The notes: generated by a model not told the origin, from the sequence alone. Shown: positions 33,201 through 43,128, counted from the stretch's first letter. The stretch is DNA of 64,000 bases from Rhodococcus yunnanensis NBRC 103083 (GCF_001895005.1 NZ_BCXH01000009.1:124001-188000); one strand, 5' to 3'. Numbers and translations are program-made.

Positions 33201-35180
33201 ATGGAAACCATGACAGCAGTGAGTTCAGGACAGGTGAATTCGGGAATCGACCTCAGTTTCACGGACGAGAGCACACGAGCGCAGGACGATCTGTTCGTCC
33301 ACGTCAACGGCAAGTGGCTCGAGAACTACGCAATCCCGGCGGATCGGGCGGTGGACGGCGCGTTCCGCACTCTCTACGACAGGGCCGAAGAAGATGTCCG
33401 AACGATCATCCAGGAATCGGCAGCCTCCAATCCACCTGTCGGTACCGACGCCCAGAAGATCGGTGACCTGTACTCGAGTTTCCTCGACGCCGATGCCGTC
33501 GAAGAGGCCGGGCTGACACCCATCGCGAGCGAACTCGCGGCAGTCGCGGACGCAGGCGACCTCGTCACCCTCGCCGGGGTGCTCGGGCAGTTGCAGCGCA
33601 CCGGTATCGGCGGCGCGATCGGCCACTACGTCGACACCGACGCCAAGAATTCCTCCCGCTACCTGGTCCACATATCCCAATCGGGTATCGGGCTGCCGGA
33701 CGAGTCGTACTACCGCGAGGACAACTACGCCGAGATCCGGGCGAGCTACCTCGAACACATCGCGAAGATGTTCGCCCTCGCCGGGCTGTCCTACGACGCG
33801 CAGCGAGTGTTCGATCTGGAGAAGAAGCTCGCCGCTGGGCACTGGGACGTCGTCGCGCGTCGTGACGCCGAGAAGAGCTACAACCTGGTCGATTTCGACA
33901 CCCTGGTGCAGAACGAACCCGGGTTCAATTGGACAGCGTGGATTTCCGGCCTCGGTGGTTCGACCGAGCAGTTCGCCGAGATCGTCGTTCGCCAACCTCC
34001 GTTCCTGTCGACGTTCACCGCACTGTGGGTGTCCGAGGACATCGAGGACTGGAAGGCGTGGCTCGCGTGGCGCATCGTGCACGGCCGTGCGCCGTACCTG
34101 ACCGCCGCGCTCGTCGACGAGAACTTCGCGTTCTACGGAAAGACGCTCAGTGGCACCGAGGAGAACCGCGAGCGCTGGAAGCGCGGAGTCTCGCTGGTGC
34201 AGGATCTGCTCGGCGAGGCCGTCGGCAAGCTCTACGTCGAACGCCACTTCCCGGCCGACGCCAAGGCACGGATGCAGGAACTCGTCGCCAATCTTCAAGA
34301 GGCATACCGTCGTAACATCTCCGAGCTGGAGTGGATGAGCCCGGACACCCGGACGAAGGCGCTCGAGAAGCTCGACAAGTTCACCCCCAAGATCGGCTAC
34401 CCGGACCGCTGGCGCGAGTACGACGCCGTCGACATCGACGCGGGCGACCTCGTCGGAAACTACCGCCGCGGATACGTCGCGGAGTACCAGCGCGATCTCG
34501 ACAAGCTCGGTGGCCCGGTCGACCGCGACGAGTGGTTCATGACGCCGCAGACCGTCAACGCCTACTACAACCCGGGAATGAACGAGATCGTCTTTCCCGC
34601 AGCCATTCTGCAGCCCCCGTTCTTCGACTCGGGCGCCGACGACGCCGCCAACTACGGCGGAATCGGAGCCGTCATCGGCCACGAGATCGGCCATGGCTTC
34701 GACGATCAGGGCGCCAAGTACGACGGCGACGGCAACATGATCGATTGGTGGACCGATTCGGATCGCACCGAATTCGGCAAACGCACCACGGCGCTCATCG
34801 AGCAGTACGACCAGTTCGAGCCGAAAGCTCTACCGGGGCACAAGGTCAACGGAAAGTTCACGATCGGCGAGAACATCGGCGATCTCGGTGGCCTGTCCAT
34901 TGCCGTCGCCGCGTACACGATCGCGTTGGAAGGCAAGGACGCGCCGGTCCTCGACGGGCTGACCGGTCTGCAGCGGGTGTTCTTCGGCTGGTCACAGGTA
35001 TGGCGAACCAAGGCACGTGACGAGGAAGCGATCCGCAGGCTTGCGGTCGATCCGCACTCGCCGCCGGAGTTCCGCTGCAACGGAGTGGTACGCAATCTGG
35101 ACAGTTTTCACGAAGCGTTCGATGTGAAGCCCGGTGATGCGCTGTACTTGGATCCGCAGGAGCGCGTCAAGATCTGGTAG
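33201..35180 (+). CDS. M13-family zinc metallopeptidase (neprilysin/Zmp1-like)
   Basis: A 659-residue M13 peptidase. The N-terminal half is the helical M13_N domain ([12 protein letters not shown] at the start). The catalytic domain has the substrate-binding NAYYNP motif near residue 452, the zinc site [12 protein letters not shown] near 495 and ENIGDLGG (third ligand) near 556. It ends KIW. Length matches mycobacterial Zmp1. There is no signal peptide, though Zmp1-type enzymes can act outside the cell. ATG 33201 follows GGAAGAAAG; ATG 33210 is an alternative. The frame is open far upstream but overlaps the divergent ABC gene. Confidence 0.92.
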   Translation: METMTAVSSGQVNSGIDLSFTDESTRAQDDLFVHVNGKWLENYAIPADRAVDGAFRTLYDRAEEDVRTIIQESAASNPPVGTDAQKIGDLYSSFLDADAVEEAGLTPIASELAAVADAGDLVTLAGVLGQLQRTGIGGAIGHYVDTDAKNSSRYLVHISQSGIGLPDESYYREDNYAEIRASYLEHIAKMFALAGLSYDAQRVFDLEKKLAAGHWDVVARRDAEKSYNLVDFDTLVQNEPGFNWTAWISGLGGSTEQFAEIVVRQPPFLSTFTALWVSEDIEDWKAWLAWRIVHGRAPYLTAALVDENFAFYGKTLSGTEENRERWKRGVSLVQDLLGEAVGKLYVERHFPADAKARMQELVANLQEAYRRNISELEWMSPDTRTKALEKLDKFTPKIGYPDRWREYDAVDIDAGDLVGNYRRGYVAEYQRDLDKLGGPVDRDEWFMTPQTVNAYYNPGMNEIVFPAAILQPPFFDSGADDAANYGGIGAVIGHEIGHGFDDQGAKYDGDGNMIDWWTDSDRTEFGKRTTALIEQYDQFEPKALPGHKVNGKFTIGENIGDLGGLSIAVAAYTIALEGKDAPVLDGLTGLQRVFFGWSQVWRTKARDEEAIRRLAVDPHSPPEFRCNGVVRNLDSFHEAFDVKPGDALYLDPQERVKIW

Positions 35181-35196
35181 CCGGGGGGGTGTCGGT

Positions 35197-36519
35197 GTGA
35201 AAGCTCGAATTCGGTGGCTGGCCGCGCACGGAGTGGTGCGTTTCGGTGCGTCCCGGGCGGCACGGCGCGGCGACCCGCAGGGATTGCTGGTCGCCGATCC
35301 GGTGACGCGCGCCGACCCTCGCGCCGTATTCGAGCGCATCCGCGCCTCGGGGCCGCTGGTGAAAACGTCGATCTCCACCATCACCGTCGACCATCGGGTA
35401 GTGCACGAGCTGCTGCGGTCGGACGACCTACGGGTCACCCAGCTGGGGGCGAACCTGCCAAGGCCGCTGCGCTACATCGAGAACAAGACTCGGTCCACGG
35501 CGCTGCATCCGCTCAAGCCGCCGTCGCTGCTGTCGGTGGAGCCGCCCGAGCACACCCGCTACCGCAAGCTCGTGTCCTCGGTCTTCACCCCACGTGCGGT
35601 GGGAAAGATGCGCGAGATGGTGCAGGAGAAGGCGGACAGTCTGCTCGACGAGCTTCTCGCGCAGACTCGGGCCGGCGGCACGACCGTCGACATCGTGGAC
35701 AGGTACTGCGCGCAGCTGCCCGTCGCCGTCATCAGCAGCATTCTCGGTGTCCCCGACGGCGACCGGCAGCGTGTTCTCGAGTTCGGTGAGATGGCTGCAC
35801 CGAGTCTGGACATCGGACTGTCGTGGAAGCAGTTCAACCGCGTCGAGAACGGACTGCGCGGGTTCGACGCATGGCTCGCCGGCCACCTCGCGGAACTGCG
35901 CCGAAATCCCGGTGACGACCTGATGAGCCAACTCATCCAGGCGGAAGACGGCGGCGTCGGGCTCAACGACGCCGAACTCCGCGCCACGGCGGGTCTGGTG
36001 CTGGCGGCAGGATTCGAGACGACCGTCAACCTGCTCGGCAGCGGGATTCGGCTGCTGCTCGATCACCCCGATCAACTCGCGATTCTGCAGCAGGACACAT
36101 CGCTGTGGCCGACGGCGGTCGACGAGATGCTGCGTCTCGAATCGCCGGTTCAGCTCACCGCGCGGCTGGCCAAGCACGACGTGACGATCGAGGGCGTGCC
36201 ACTGAAAGCAGGAGAACTGGTCGTACTGGTACTTGCCGGCGCCAACCGCGACCCCGCGGTGTTCGATGACCCGTATCGCTTCGATGTCAGGCGCGCGAAC
36301 GCGGGCAAGCATCTGTCGTTCTCCGGCGGACGCCACTACTGCCTCGGCGCCTCCCTCGCCAAGGCCGAAGCGGAAGTGGGTCTGAAGACCCTGTTCGACC
36401 GATTCCCTCACCTGCAGTCCGCAGGCGAGGGAATCCGCCGCGACACCCGAGTCCTGCACGGCTGGGCGTCACTTCCGGTGGATCTGGGCGAACCTGCCGC
36501 TACAGGCGCTCACCCGTAG
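35197..36519 (+). CDS. Cytochrome P450
   Basis: A 440-residue soluble P450. It has the C-helix HTRYRKLVSSVFTPR, the I-helix oxygen site LAAGFETTVN near residue 270, the K-helix ExxR in DEMLRLESP and the haem ligand loop FSGGRHYCLG (Cys near residue 390). The substrate is not predictable from sequence. GTG 35197 has a G-run 7 bases upstream and follows the M13 gene by 16 bases, so they are probably cotranscribed. The last 20 bases overlap the convergent ugpC-like gene. No ferredoxin gene is adjacent. Confidence 0.92.
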   Translation: MKARIRWLAAHGVVRFGASRAARRGDPQGLLVADPVTRADPRAVFERIRASGPLVKTSISTITVDHRVVHELLRSDDLRVTQLGANLPRPLRYIENKTRSTALHPLKPPSLLSVEPPEHTRYRKLVSSVFTPRAVGKMREMVQEKADSLLDELLAQTRAGGTTVDIVDRYCAQLPVAVISSILGVPDGDRQRVLEFGEMAAPSLDIGLSWKQFNRVENGLRGFDAWLAGHLAELRRNPGDDLMSQLIQAEDGGVGLNDAELRATAGLVLAAGFETTVNLLGSGIRLLLDHPDQLAILQQDTSLWPTAVDEMLRLESPVQLTARLAKHDVTIEGVPLKAGELVVLVLAGANRDPAVFDDPYRFDVRRANAGKHLSFSGGRHYCLGASLAKAEAEVGLKTLFDRFPHLQSAGEGIRRDTRVLHGWASLPVDLGEPAATGAHP

Positions 36520-37573
36520 AAGCCGAGAAGAAGAACACCTCGTCGAGCTTCGGGACGAGGTGGACAGTCTCGGCCAACCCGATCGCGAGCTTGCGGTCGA
36601 CCCGCACTGCAAGCCGGCCGTTCCGAATGGTCCAGTCCGATCCCAGCGGAGGCGCCCCGTACAGGAACGACTCGGCCCCGAGCTCCTCGATGAGTTCGAC
36701 TGCGACGGAAACCGATCCGACGCCGTTCCCGACGAGATCCCAACTCTCGGAGCGGACTCCGACGGTCACGCGAGCTTCCTGCGTCGGAGCGGGGATGCGA
36801 ACGCCGCCGACCACTGCCGCGCCGTCCACGACCGGGGCGTCGACGAGATTCATTCCGGGAGAACCGATGAAGCCTGCGACGAACGTGTTGACCGGGTTGT
36901 CGTACAGCTCCCGCGGCGATGCGATCTGCTGCAACTTCCCGTCCTTCAGCACCGCGACACGATCACCCATCGTCATCGCTTCGACCTGGTCGTGCGTCAC
37001 GTACACCGTCGTCGTACCGAGACGCTTCTGCAATCCGGCGATCTGCGCGCGGGTACTGACGCGCAACTTCGCATCCAGGTTGGACAACGGCTCGTCCATG
37101 CAGAACACCTTGGGCTGACGGACGATCGCTCGCCCCATCGCCACCCGCTGGCGTTGCCCACCGGACAGTTTGCCCGGCTTCCGGTCGAGCAGCGGCTCCA
37201 ACTCGAGCATCCTGGCGGCTTCGAGAACGCGAACTGCCGTGTCCGCCTTGTTCATTCCCGCATTACGCAGCGCGAATCCCATGTTGTCCCCGACGGTCAT
37301 GTTCGGGTACAGCGCATAGTTCTGGAACACCATCGCAACGTCCCTCTCGCGCGGCGCGAGCGAGGTGACGTCGACGCCATCGATGTCGATGTGTCCGCTC
37401 TCCACCGATTCGAGACCGGCGAGCATCCGCAGGCTCGTCGACTTGCCGCATCCCGACGGTCCGACGAGAACGATGAATTCACCGTCGGTGATATCGAGTT
37501 CGAGGGTGTCGACGGCCAACGACTCGGCGCCCGGGTACCGGTGCGAGACCCCCGCGTAGTGGACGGCCGCCAT
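36500..37573 (-). CDS. ugpC: UgpC/MsmK-type ABC transporter ATP-binding protein
   Basis: A 357-residue importer ATPase with GPSGCGKST (residues 38-46), the FQNYALYPNMTV Q-loop region, the intact LSGGQRQR signature, VFCMDEPLSNLD (Walker B) and VTHDQVEAM (H-loop). A C-terminal OB-type regulatory domain (about residues 240-357) is where inducer exclusion acts in relatives. ATG 37573 overlaps the SBP stop by one base (TAATG). It energises the UgpA/E permease pair encoded upstream. Confidence 0.85.
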   Translation of the reverse strand: MAAVHYAGVSHRYPGAESLAVDTLELDITDGEFIVLVGPSGCGKSTSLRMLAGLESVESGHIDIDGVDVTSLAPRERDVAMVFQNYALYPNMTVGDNMGFALRNAGMNKADTAVRVLEAARMLELEPLLDRKPGKLSGGQRQRVAMGRAIVRQPKVFCMDEPLSNLDAKLRVSTRAQIAGLQKRLGTTTVYVTHDQVEAMTMGDRVAVLKDGKLQQIASPRELYDNPVNTFVAGFIGSPGMNLVDAPVVDGAAVVGGVRIPAPTQEARVTVGVRSESWDLVGNGVGSVSVAVELIEELGAESFLYGAPPLGSDWTIRNGRLAVRVDRKLAIGLAETVHLVPKLDEVFFFSASTGERL

Positions 37574-38892
37574 TATGCCGGGAGCTTCGGGGTGATCTGG
37601 CGGTCGATGATCTGCTGCAGCTGATCCTGCACACTCGCGAACGTCGTTGCGACGTCGGCGTTCTGCAGCGCGATCTGCTCGAGCCCGGTGCCGATGATCT
37701 TGTCTCCGCCGGGAACGAACACACGCGCGTTGTCCTGCGAACGTGTCTTCGACAGCTGGTCGACGGCCGTCTTGGCGTTGGGGTTGGCTTCGAGGAACGC
37801 GATCTCGCTCGGGTCCTGCTGTGCGGACTTGCGCACCGGCATGTAGCCCGTGTTCTGCGAGAAGTACGCCGTGTTGGCACCGTTGGTGAAGAAGTCGATG
37901 AACTTGAGCGCGTTGACCTTACGCTCGTCGGAGATCTTGGCCGGGATGGCCAGGCCTGCACCGCCCGTCGGGCAGCCCGGCTGTCCGTCGGTCGAGGGCA
38001 GGAACGCGGTGCCGAACTCGAACGCGGCGTTCTTGGTGATACCGGACAGGTCACCCGTCGAGGCGATGGTCGAGGCGATGATGCCTGCGCCGAAATCGTT
38101 GGCGATGTCGTTGGACACTGCCGCGTACTTCTTGGTGTGGATCATGTCGGAGAGGAATTGACCTGCAGCAATGGTCTTGTCGTTGGTGAACTTCAGATCG
38201 AAGCCGTCGGAGTAGGACCCGCCGAAGGTCCAGATCGGGCCCTCGAACGTCCAGCCGAGGTAGTCCACCGCGTTGCCCCAACCGTGTGCGAGCTTGCCGT
38301 CACCGACGACGGCCTGAATGCGCGGGCCCCACTCGTCGAATTCCTGCCAGGTGGCGGGTCCGCGATCGGGAAGCCCGGCCTGCGCCCAGACTGCCTTGTT
38401 GTAGTAGAACAGCGGCGTCGACCGCGCATACGGAAGAGCCCAGTGGTTGCCGTTCCAGTTGTAGTCGGCGAGAAGCGAATCGACGTAGTCGCTCGAATCG
38501 ACACCTGCGGCCGAGAAGTGCTTGTCGAGCGGCTCGATAGCACCGGTGAGCGCGTAGTTGAACCACCACACATCCGACAGCACGACGACGTCGGGCACGT
38601 CGTTGCCCGAGAGCGAGGCGTTGAACTTCTGCGAGACCTCCTCGTAGTTCTTGCCGCCGTCGATCAGGTTGACCGTCAGGCCCGGGTTCTCGGCCTGGAA
38701 ACGAGCGATGAGTTCCTTCTCGTATTCCTGCGACTTGCCGGGGTGGCTGGACCAGAAGTTGATCGTGCTCGCGTCGCCCGTTGCCTCGGTTCCGGACGAG
38801 CTCGTTCCCGGACTGCTGCACGCTGCGAGGGCAGCGCCCGCCGCGAGAGTGCCGGTGAGCGTCAGGAATCCGCGACGATTGATGTTAGCCAT
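37573..38892 (-). CDS. ugpB: UgpB-type extracellular solute-binding lipoprotein
   Basis: A 439-residue solute receptor. The N-terminus has a twin-arginine-like NRRGFLTLTG and a lipobox LAAC at about residue 25. The body shows SSHPGKSQEYEKELIARF, DVWWFNYALTG and PATWQEFDEWG, the UgpB/MalE cluster pattern. Gene order (A-E-B-C) matches mycobacterial ugpAEBC, which imports glycerophosphocholine and related glycerophosphodiesters. A sugar remains possible because no catabolic gene is adjacent. Confidence 0.82.
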   Translation of the reverse strand: MANINRRGFLTLTGTLAAGAALAACSSPGTSSSGTEATGDASTINFWSSHPGKSQEYEKELIARFQAENPGLTVNLIDGGKNYEEVSQKFNASLSGNDVPDVVVLSDVWWFNYALTGAIEPLDKHFSAAGVDSSDYVDSLLADYNWNGNHWALPYARSTPLFYYNKAVWAQAGLPDRGPATWQEFDEWGPRIQAVVGDGKLAHGWGNAVDYLGWTFEGPIWTFGGSYSDGFDLKFTNDKTIAAGQFLSDMIHTKKYAAVSNDIANDFGAGIIASTIASTGDLSGITKNAAFEFGTAFLPSTDGQPGCPTGGAGLAIPAKISDERKVNALKFIDFFTNGANTAYFSQNTGYMPVRKSAQQDPSEIAFLEANPNAKTAVDQLSKTRSQDNARVFVPGGDKIIGTGLEQIALQNADVATTFASVQDQLQQIIDRQITPKLPA

Positions 38893-38925
38893 GAGTGTTC
38901 AGTTTCTCCTGAGGGTGAGAGCGAA

Positions 38926-39813
38926 TCAGCCTTTGACCGCACCGGAGGTGAGGCCTTTGATCATGTGGCGTTGCAGGGCAAGGAAAACGATGAGAATCGG
39001 GAGGATGGTCAGGATCGTCGCGGCCATCACTGCTCCCCAGTTGGTGTAACCCTCGCTGTTCTGGAGCAGGGTCAGCCCGACCGGAAGCGGTGCGACCGAG
39101 GAGTCGTCGGACATCAGGAACGGCCAGAGGTATTCGTTCCACTCGTTCACGATGGTGATGATCGCGAAGGCGACCATCGTCGGCCCCGACAGCGGCAGAA
39201 CCACCCGGAACAGCAGACGTATCGGCCCCGCGCCGTCCATACGCGCCGCCTCGATGATCTCGGCGGGTAGCGACAGGAAATGGTTGCGCATCAGGAACGT
39301 CCCGAATGCGACCCCGGCGAGCGGAAGGATGATGCCCTGGAACGAGTTTCGCCATCCCAGATCCGAGATCAGCGAGTAGTTCGAGATGACCGTGATCTGG
39401 TTGGGGACCATCAGCGCCGCGATGATGACGAGAAACACGATGTTCTTGCCGGGAAAGCGCAGGAACACCAGCCCGTACGCGCTGAGCACCCCGAGTACGA
39501 ACTTGATCGACGACGTCGCGGCCGTGATGATCAGCGAGTTGCGCAGGTAGGTGAAGAACGGAACCTCCGTCGTCGCCTCACGGTAGTTCTCGGGGTGGAA
39601 CGAGCTCGGCCACCAGGTGACGGGCTGAACGTAGATGTCGCCGCGTTCCTTGAAGGACGTGATCAGAATCCAGAACAGCGGAAGTCCGATCATGAGCAGT
39701 ACCAACACCATCGCCACATAACCGAATACCGTCGACAGACTGCGCTGGCGCTGCGGATCTCTCGGGACCGGTTGCGAGCGCTTGTCGACGTCCGGCTTCA
39801 GAGTCAATGTCAT
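38926..39813 (-). CDS. ugpE: UgpE/MalG-type ABC permease
   Basis: A 295-residue permease with six hydrophobic segments and the EAA coupling loop EIIEAARMDGAGPIRLLFRVVLP near residue 190. ATG 39813 overlaps the ugpA-like stop by four bases (ATGA). It ends 33 bases before the binding-protein gene. Confidence 0.85.
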   Translation of the reverse strand: MTLTLKPDVDKRSQPVPRDPQRQRSLSTVFGYVAMVLVLLMIGLPLFWILITSFKERGDIYVQPVTWWPSSFHPENYREATTEVPFFTYLRNSLIITAATSSIKFVLGVLSAYGLVFLRFPGKNIVFLVIIAALMVPNQITVISNYSLISDLGWRNSFQGIILPLAGVAFGTFLMRNHFLSLPAEIIEAARMDGAGPIRLLFRVVLPLSGPTMVAFAIITIVNEWNEYLWPFLMSDDSSVAPLPVGLTLLQNSEGYTNWGAVMAATILTILPILIVFLALQRHMIKGLTSGAVKG

Positions 39814-40757
39814 CGCTGATCATCCCGATCCATGATTCGTACCTGCACGAGCGTGATGATCAGCAGGACGACGAACATGATCGTCGCCACCGTCGCGCCG
39901 TAACCGGCCCGGAAGTTGCGGAAGGTCTCCTCGTACACCTGGAAGACCATCGTGGTCGTCCCGTTGCCGAGCGGTCCGCCGCGCGTCATCACGTTGATGA
40001 TGTCGAAGACCTGCAACGAGTTGAGCAGTACCGTGATCGACAGGAAGAAGGTGGTCGGACGCAGCTGCGGCAGAAGCACTTTGCGGAACGTCGTCCACTT
40101 GCTCGCGCGGTCGATCTCCGCGGCTTCCATCAACTCCTTGCGTACGCCCTGCAGGGCGGCGAGGTAGATGACGAAGGTGTAGCCGAGGTTCTTCCACAGG
40201 TAGGTCACCGTGACCATGAACAACGCCCAGCCCGGGTCCTGGTAGAAATCGGGCGAGGACACGCCGATGCGCTGCAGAAGATCCTGTATCAGCCCGAAGT
40301 TCGGGTCGAAGACGAACTGGAAGGCGATGCCGATGGCGGCGCCCGAGATCACGAACGGTGCGAACACGGCGGATCGAACGAAGTTGCGTCCGCGCAGTTT
40401 TCGGTCGAGAAGCATCGCCAGGATCAGACCGAGGACGAGGCTTCCGACGACCGCCGCGATGGTGAAGATCACGGTGTTGGAGACGATCACCCACGTGTCG
40501 TCGCGCGAGAACCACTCGCGGTAGTTCGCGAGTCCGACGAAAGTCGATGTGGGAGAGGAGAGATTCCAATCGTAGAACGAGAACTGGAAGTTCTCCACGA
40601 GCGGCCGGTAGGTGAACACGGCCAGCAGCACGAGATTGGGACCGAGAAGAATCAGGAACAGTGCGTAGTCACTCCACGGCCTGCCGAAGAATGTTCTCCG
40701 GCCTGCCGTGGGCAGCACTCGTTCCGTTGTTGTACTCACTGCGGGGACTGTGCTCAC
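39810..40757 (-). CDS. ugpA: UgpA/MalF-type ABC permease
   Basis: A 315-residue permease with six hydrophobic segments and the EAA loop ELMEAAEIDRASKWTTFRKVLLP near residue 215. It is the first gene of the importer operon. The start is GTG 40757 (MSTVPAVS...), but that codon and its upstream GGTAGGT lie inside a ten-base-pair perfect hairpin. GTG 40718 (VLPTAG...) is an alternative start outside the hairpin. The upstream gap is only 73 bases, so the promoter may reach into the transpeptidase gene. Confidence 0.83.
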   Translation of the reverse strand: MSTVPAVSTTTERVLPTAGRRTFFGRPWSDYALFLILLGPNLVLLAVFTYRPLVENFQFSFYDWNLSSPTSTFVGLANYREWFSRDDTWVIVSNTVIFTIAAVVGSLVLGLILAMLLDRKLRGRNFVRSAVFAPFVISGAAIGIAFQFVFDPNFGLIQDLLQRIGVSSPDFYQDPGWALFMVTVTYLWKNLGYTFVIYLAALQGVRKELMEAAEIDRASKWTTFRKVLLPQLRPTTFFLSITVLLNSLQVFDIINVMTRGGPLGNGTTTMVFQVYEETFRNFRAGYGATVATIMFVVLLIITLVQVRIMDRDDQR

Positions 40758-40777
40758 CTACCGCGAACGGTAGGTGA
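40754..40777. promoter_or_regulatory. Perfect hairpin/palindrome spanning the ugpA start codon
   Basis: TCACCTACCG - CGAA - CGGTAGGTGA has ten-base arms. In the mRNA it would fold with a UUCG loop and enclose both the GTG start and the AGGU that would serve as ribosome site. As DNA it is equally a good dimer operator. Either reading implies control of importer synthesis. Confidence 0.6.
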
Positions 40778-40830
40778 ACTACGCCCGAACCCCGGAATGC
40801 GTTGAAGCTAAAACCTCGGATGCGAACCGC

Positions 40831-41742
40831 TCAACGGTTCCAATCACCCAATCCGTCGGCGCCGCTCAGTGTTCCGCCCGCAGTGTTGACGACGACGACC
40901 GGGTCACCCTTCTGGGAATTCTCGAAGAACCACTGGCCGTCCTCGGTGCTGACGTTGAGGCAGCCGTGGCTGGTGTCCTCGGAGCCCTGCGCCCACTCCG
41001 ACCACGGTGCGGCGTGCACGAAGATTCCGCTGTAGGAGATACGCGTCGCGTACTCGACGTACGTGCGGTAACCGTCCTCCGAATCGACAGGGACACCGTA
41101 TGTGGAGGAGTCCATGTACATGTCGCGGAACTTCTCGCCCACGATGTACGTGCCGTTCGGGGTCTCGTGACCGGGCTTGCCCATCGACGTCGGCATCGTC
41201 TTCACGACCTCACCGTTGCGGGTGATGGTGATCTGATGCGTGGCGTCGTCGGCGGTGGTGATGAGCGAGTCGCCGGTGGAGAAGTCGGCGCGCGCACCGC
41301 CTGCTTCGACCGTCACCGACGTGTGCGCCGGGTAGAACTCGTTCGGCAGCCACCGGACCTGAGTGTCGTTGATCCAGTAGAAGTGACCGTCGACGGACGG
41401 CGACGTCGTCACAGCAATCGCGCGCTCCGCTGCCGCGCGATCACCGATTGCCTCGTTGAACCTGATGGCGACAGGCTGTGCGACACCGACTACCTCGCCG
41501 CCGCTGGGACTGATGGAGGGATCGGAGAAGTTCGCCGGCGCCCGTCGCTGCACCTGCGGTTCCGGGGCAGGCGCAGGAAGAGTCGGCTCGGCGGATCCGG
41601 AGAAGCCGGGAACCTCGGGTCCACCCGGCCAGAGCGGAGCAGCCTGCGCGGGCGCGACGAGCGAGGCCGCACCGAAGGCCGCCACTGCAACCAGCGACAC
41701 ACGAGCCACGAGACGTCGCGGCGAACGAAGAGCGAGTGACAT
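40831..41742 (-). CDS. L,D-transpeptidase (YkuD), exported
   Basis: A 303-residue cell-wall enzyme that forms 3-3 peptidoglycan crosslinks. It has a signal peptide (residues 1-35, ending APAQA), a proline-rich spacer, an Ig-like domain (about 70-160) and a YkuD domain with IFVHAAPWS and the catalytic SHGCLNVS (Cys near residue 268). This matches mycobacterial LdtA/B-type proteins. ATG 41742 was chosen because it starts a good signal peptide; the frame extends to 42045. Confidence 0.92.
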   Translation of the reverse strand: MSLALRSPRRLVARVSLVAVAAFGAASLVAPAQAAPLWPGGPEVPGFSGSAEPTLPAPAPEPQVQRRAPANFSDPSISPSGGEVVGVAQPVAIRFNEAIGDRAAAERAIAVTTSPSVDGHFYWINDTQVRWLPNEFYPAHTSVTVEAGGARADFSTGDSLITTADDATHQITITRNGEVVKTMPTSMGKPGHETPNGTYIVGEKFRDMYMDSSTYGVPVDSEDGYRTYVEYATRISYSGIFVHAAPWSEWAQGSEDTSHGCLNVSTEDGQWFFENSQKGDPVVVVNTAGGTLSGADGLGDWNR

Positions 41743-41840
41743 GACTTTTCTCAGATCCGTTCTTTCCGGGACCGACACACCGAACTGCTCGGTGCACATC
41801 CGAAACCAACAGCTATTAACACATACTGCGCGGCTGATTG

Positions 41841-42449
41841 CTAATCGGAATGGGCGTTTCCGATGATGCCCGCTTTCTTTGCCGCGGACCGGACCTGGAA
41901 TGCAGATGCGACGAAAAGAACACCGAAGACAATCGCGAACACGCCGACGAGCCACACGATGCTGAGGATGCTGCTGACCGGGAAGAACACCAGTACCAGG
42001 CCGAACAGCAGCTCGATGACTCCGGCCACGAGAAGCAGTACCCAATGCGCAGCACCGTCGAGTTTACGAAGGCGGAAAGATCCGAAGATTTCCAGAATTC
42101 CGCCCACGATCGCCCAAATTCCTATGACGAAAACGGCAGCGAGTGCAGTAATTTCGGGCCAAACGAACGCGACGATTCCGGCGCCGAGCGAAACGATTCC
42201 GCCGAGCAACCACCACACCCAGCCCGACTGCACCGTCCGCGCTCTGATCGATCGGACGATCGCCGAAATTCCGTCGACGATCGCGTACGCACCGAACACG
42301 ACAACGAGCGCCCACACCGTGACCTCGGGCCATACGAGTGCAATTATCCCGAAGACGATCGCAAAGATTCCTCGAAGCAGAACCGCCCACCACAGGTCCT
42401 TGCCGATCCGGAGAAGCGCTTCCTCGTTGCTGGAGAATTGTGTCGACAT
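41841..42449 (-). CDS. HdeD-like membrane protein (DUF308)
   Basis: A 202-residue protein with six hydrophobic segments in three similar pairs, each ending in an Ala/Gly-rich turn (GIIALVWPEVTVWALVVVFG, GIVAFVWPEITALAAVFVIG, GLVLVFFPVSSILSIVWLVG). This repeated pattern defines the HdeD/DUF308 family, linked to acid resistance in enterobacteria but undefined here. ATG 42449 preferred; GTG 42458 is possible. Confidence 0.82.
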   Translation of the reverse strand: MSTQFSSNEEALLRIGKDLWWAVLLRGIFAIVFGIIALVWPEVTVWALVVVFGAYAIVDGISAIVRSIRARTVQSGWVWWLLGGIVSLGAGIVAFVWPEITALAAVFVIGIWAIVGGILEIFGSFRLRKLDGAAHWVLLLVAGVIELLFGLVLVFFPVSSILSIVWLVGVFAIVFGVLFVASAFQVRSAAKKAGIIGNAHSD

Positions 42450-42467
42450 GTGAAACACCGCTTTCTG

Positions 42468-43055
42468 TTAGGGAAGGGCAGGAATAGGCAGGGCTGGCAC
42501 AGGAAGAACAGGGAGAACAGGGAGCTGTACGACGACGGTGGTGGATCGGACACCGTCGGACAGGCAGAGCTGGCCTGTCGTGACGTTGACGGCCAGGCCG
42601 GGGCCTGCGTCGCAGCGGACACCTTCCTCGGCGGTGCCGACGAAGGTCTGACCACGTTCCAGTGACACGGCCAGAGCGATTGCCCCTGCATCGGGGGAGA
42701 CGATGGATACCGAATCGGTGCCGGTGGACAGGGCGCCGACGCGTCCGGACGACGTCTCCGCGGCGGCGACGCCGCCGTCGCTCGCAAGGCCGAACGCGCC
42801 GCCCTCGTTGTCGGCCCGCGCGAATGCGACGCTGTCGATGGCACGGGCGTACGCGGTGGACGTCGCGTCGTTCCTGACGCCACACGCCGAGCGGCCCTCC
42901 ACCGTCACCGCCTCGGAACCGGGCGCTGCCGAGCAGGACAGGTCGGCCGCGGATGCGGCTGCCGGTGCGAGCAGCGCGGCGACCGCCACAAGCGCGAGTG
43001 CTCCGCCCACGAGTGCGGTTTTTCGTCCGTATTCGTCCCCACCGATCCCCACCAC
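42468..43055 (-). CDS. Exported protein of unknown function
   Basis: About 195 residues with a signal peptide (hydrophobic TALVGGALALVAVAALL, cleavage after ASAA) and a Gly/Ala/Ser-rich mature domain with four cysteines (LSCSA, SACGV, VRCDAG, QLCLSD) that may pair. It ends in a Leu/Pro/Val repeat (LPVLPVLPVPALPIPALP). GTG 43055 has AAGG 6 bases upstream; a second GTG follows directly. I do not recognise the family with certainty. Confidence 0.65.
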   Translation of the reverse strand: MVGIGGDEYGRKTALVGGALALVAVAALLAPAAASAADLSCSAAPGSEAVTVEGRSACGVRNDATSTAYARAIDSVAFARADNEGGAFGLASDGGVAAAETSSGRVGALSTGTDSVSIVSPDAGAIALAVSLERGQTFVGTAEEGVRCDAGPGLAVNVTTGQLCLSDGVRSTTVVVQLPVLPVLPVPALPIPALP

Positions 43056-43080
43056 GAATGACCTTCCGCTTTCGACTGCC

Positions 43081-43128
43081 GACCCCGGTGTTTGGATTCT
43101 GCCACTACGGGGCATCAAACACGGGGTC
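43081..43128. promoter_or_regulatory. Long inverted repeat upstream of the five-gene operon
   Basis: GACCCCGGTGTTTG (43081-43094) and CAAACACGGGGTC (43116-43128) form a 13-bp stem with one bulged G around a 21-base centre. It lies between the divergent exported-protein gene and the glycosyltransferase gene, where promoters for both must be. It may bind two dimers or form a hairpin in the leader. Confidence 0.45.

Noticed and set aside
35134-35196. Earlier ATG for the P450
   Set aside because: It lies inside the M13 peptidase gene; GTG 35197 has a G-rich ribosome site and gives a normal P450 N-terminus.
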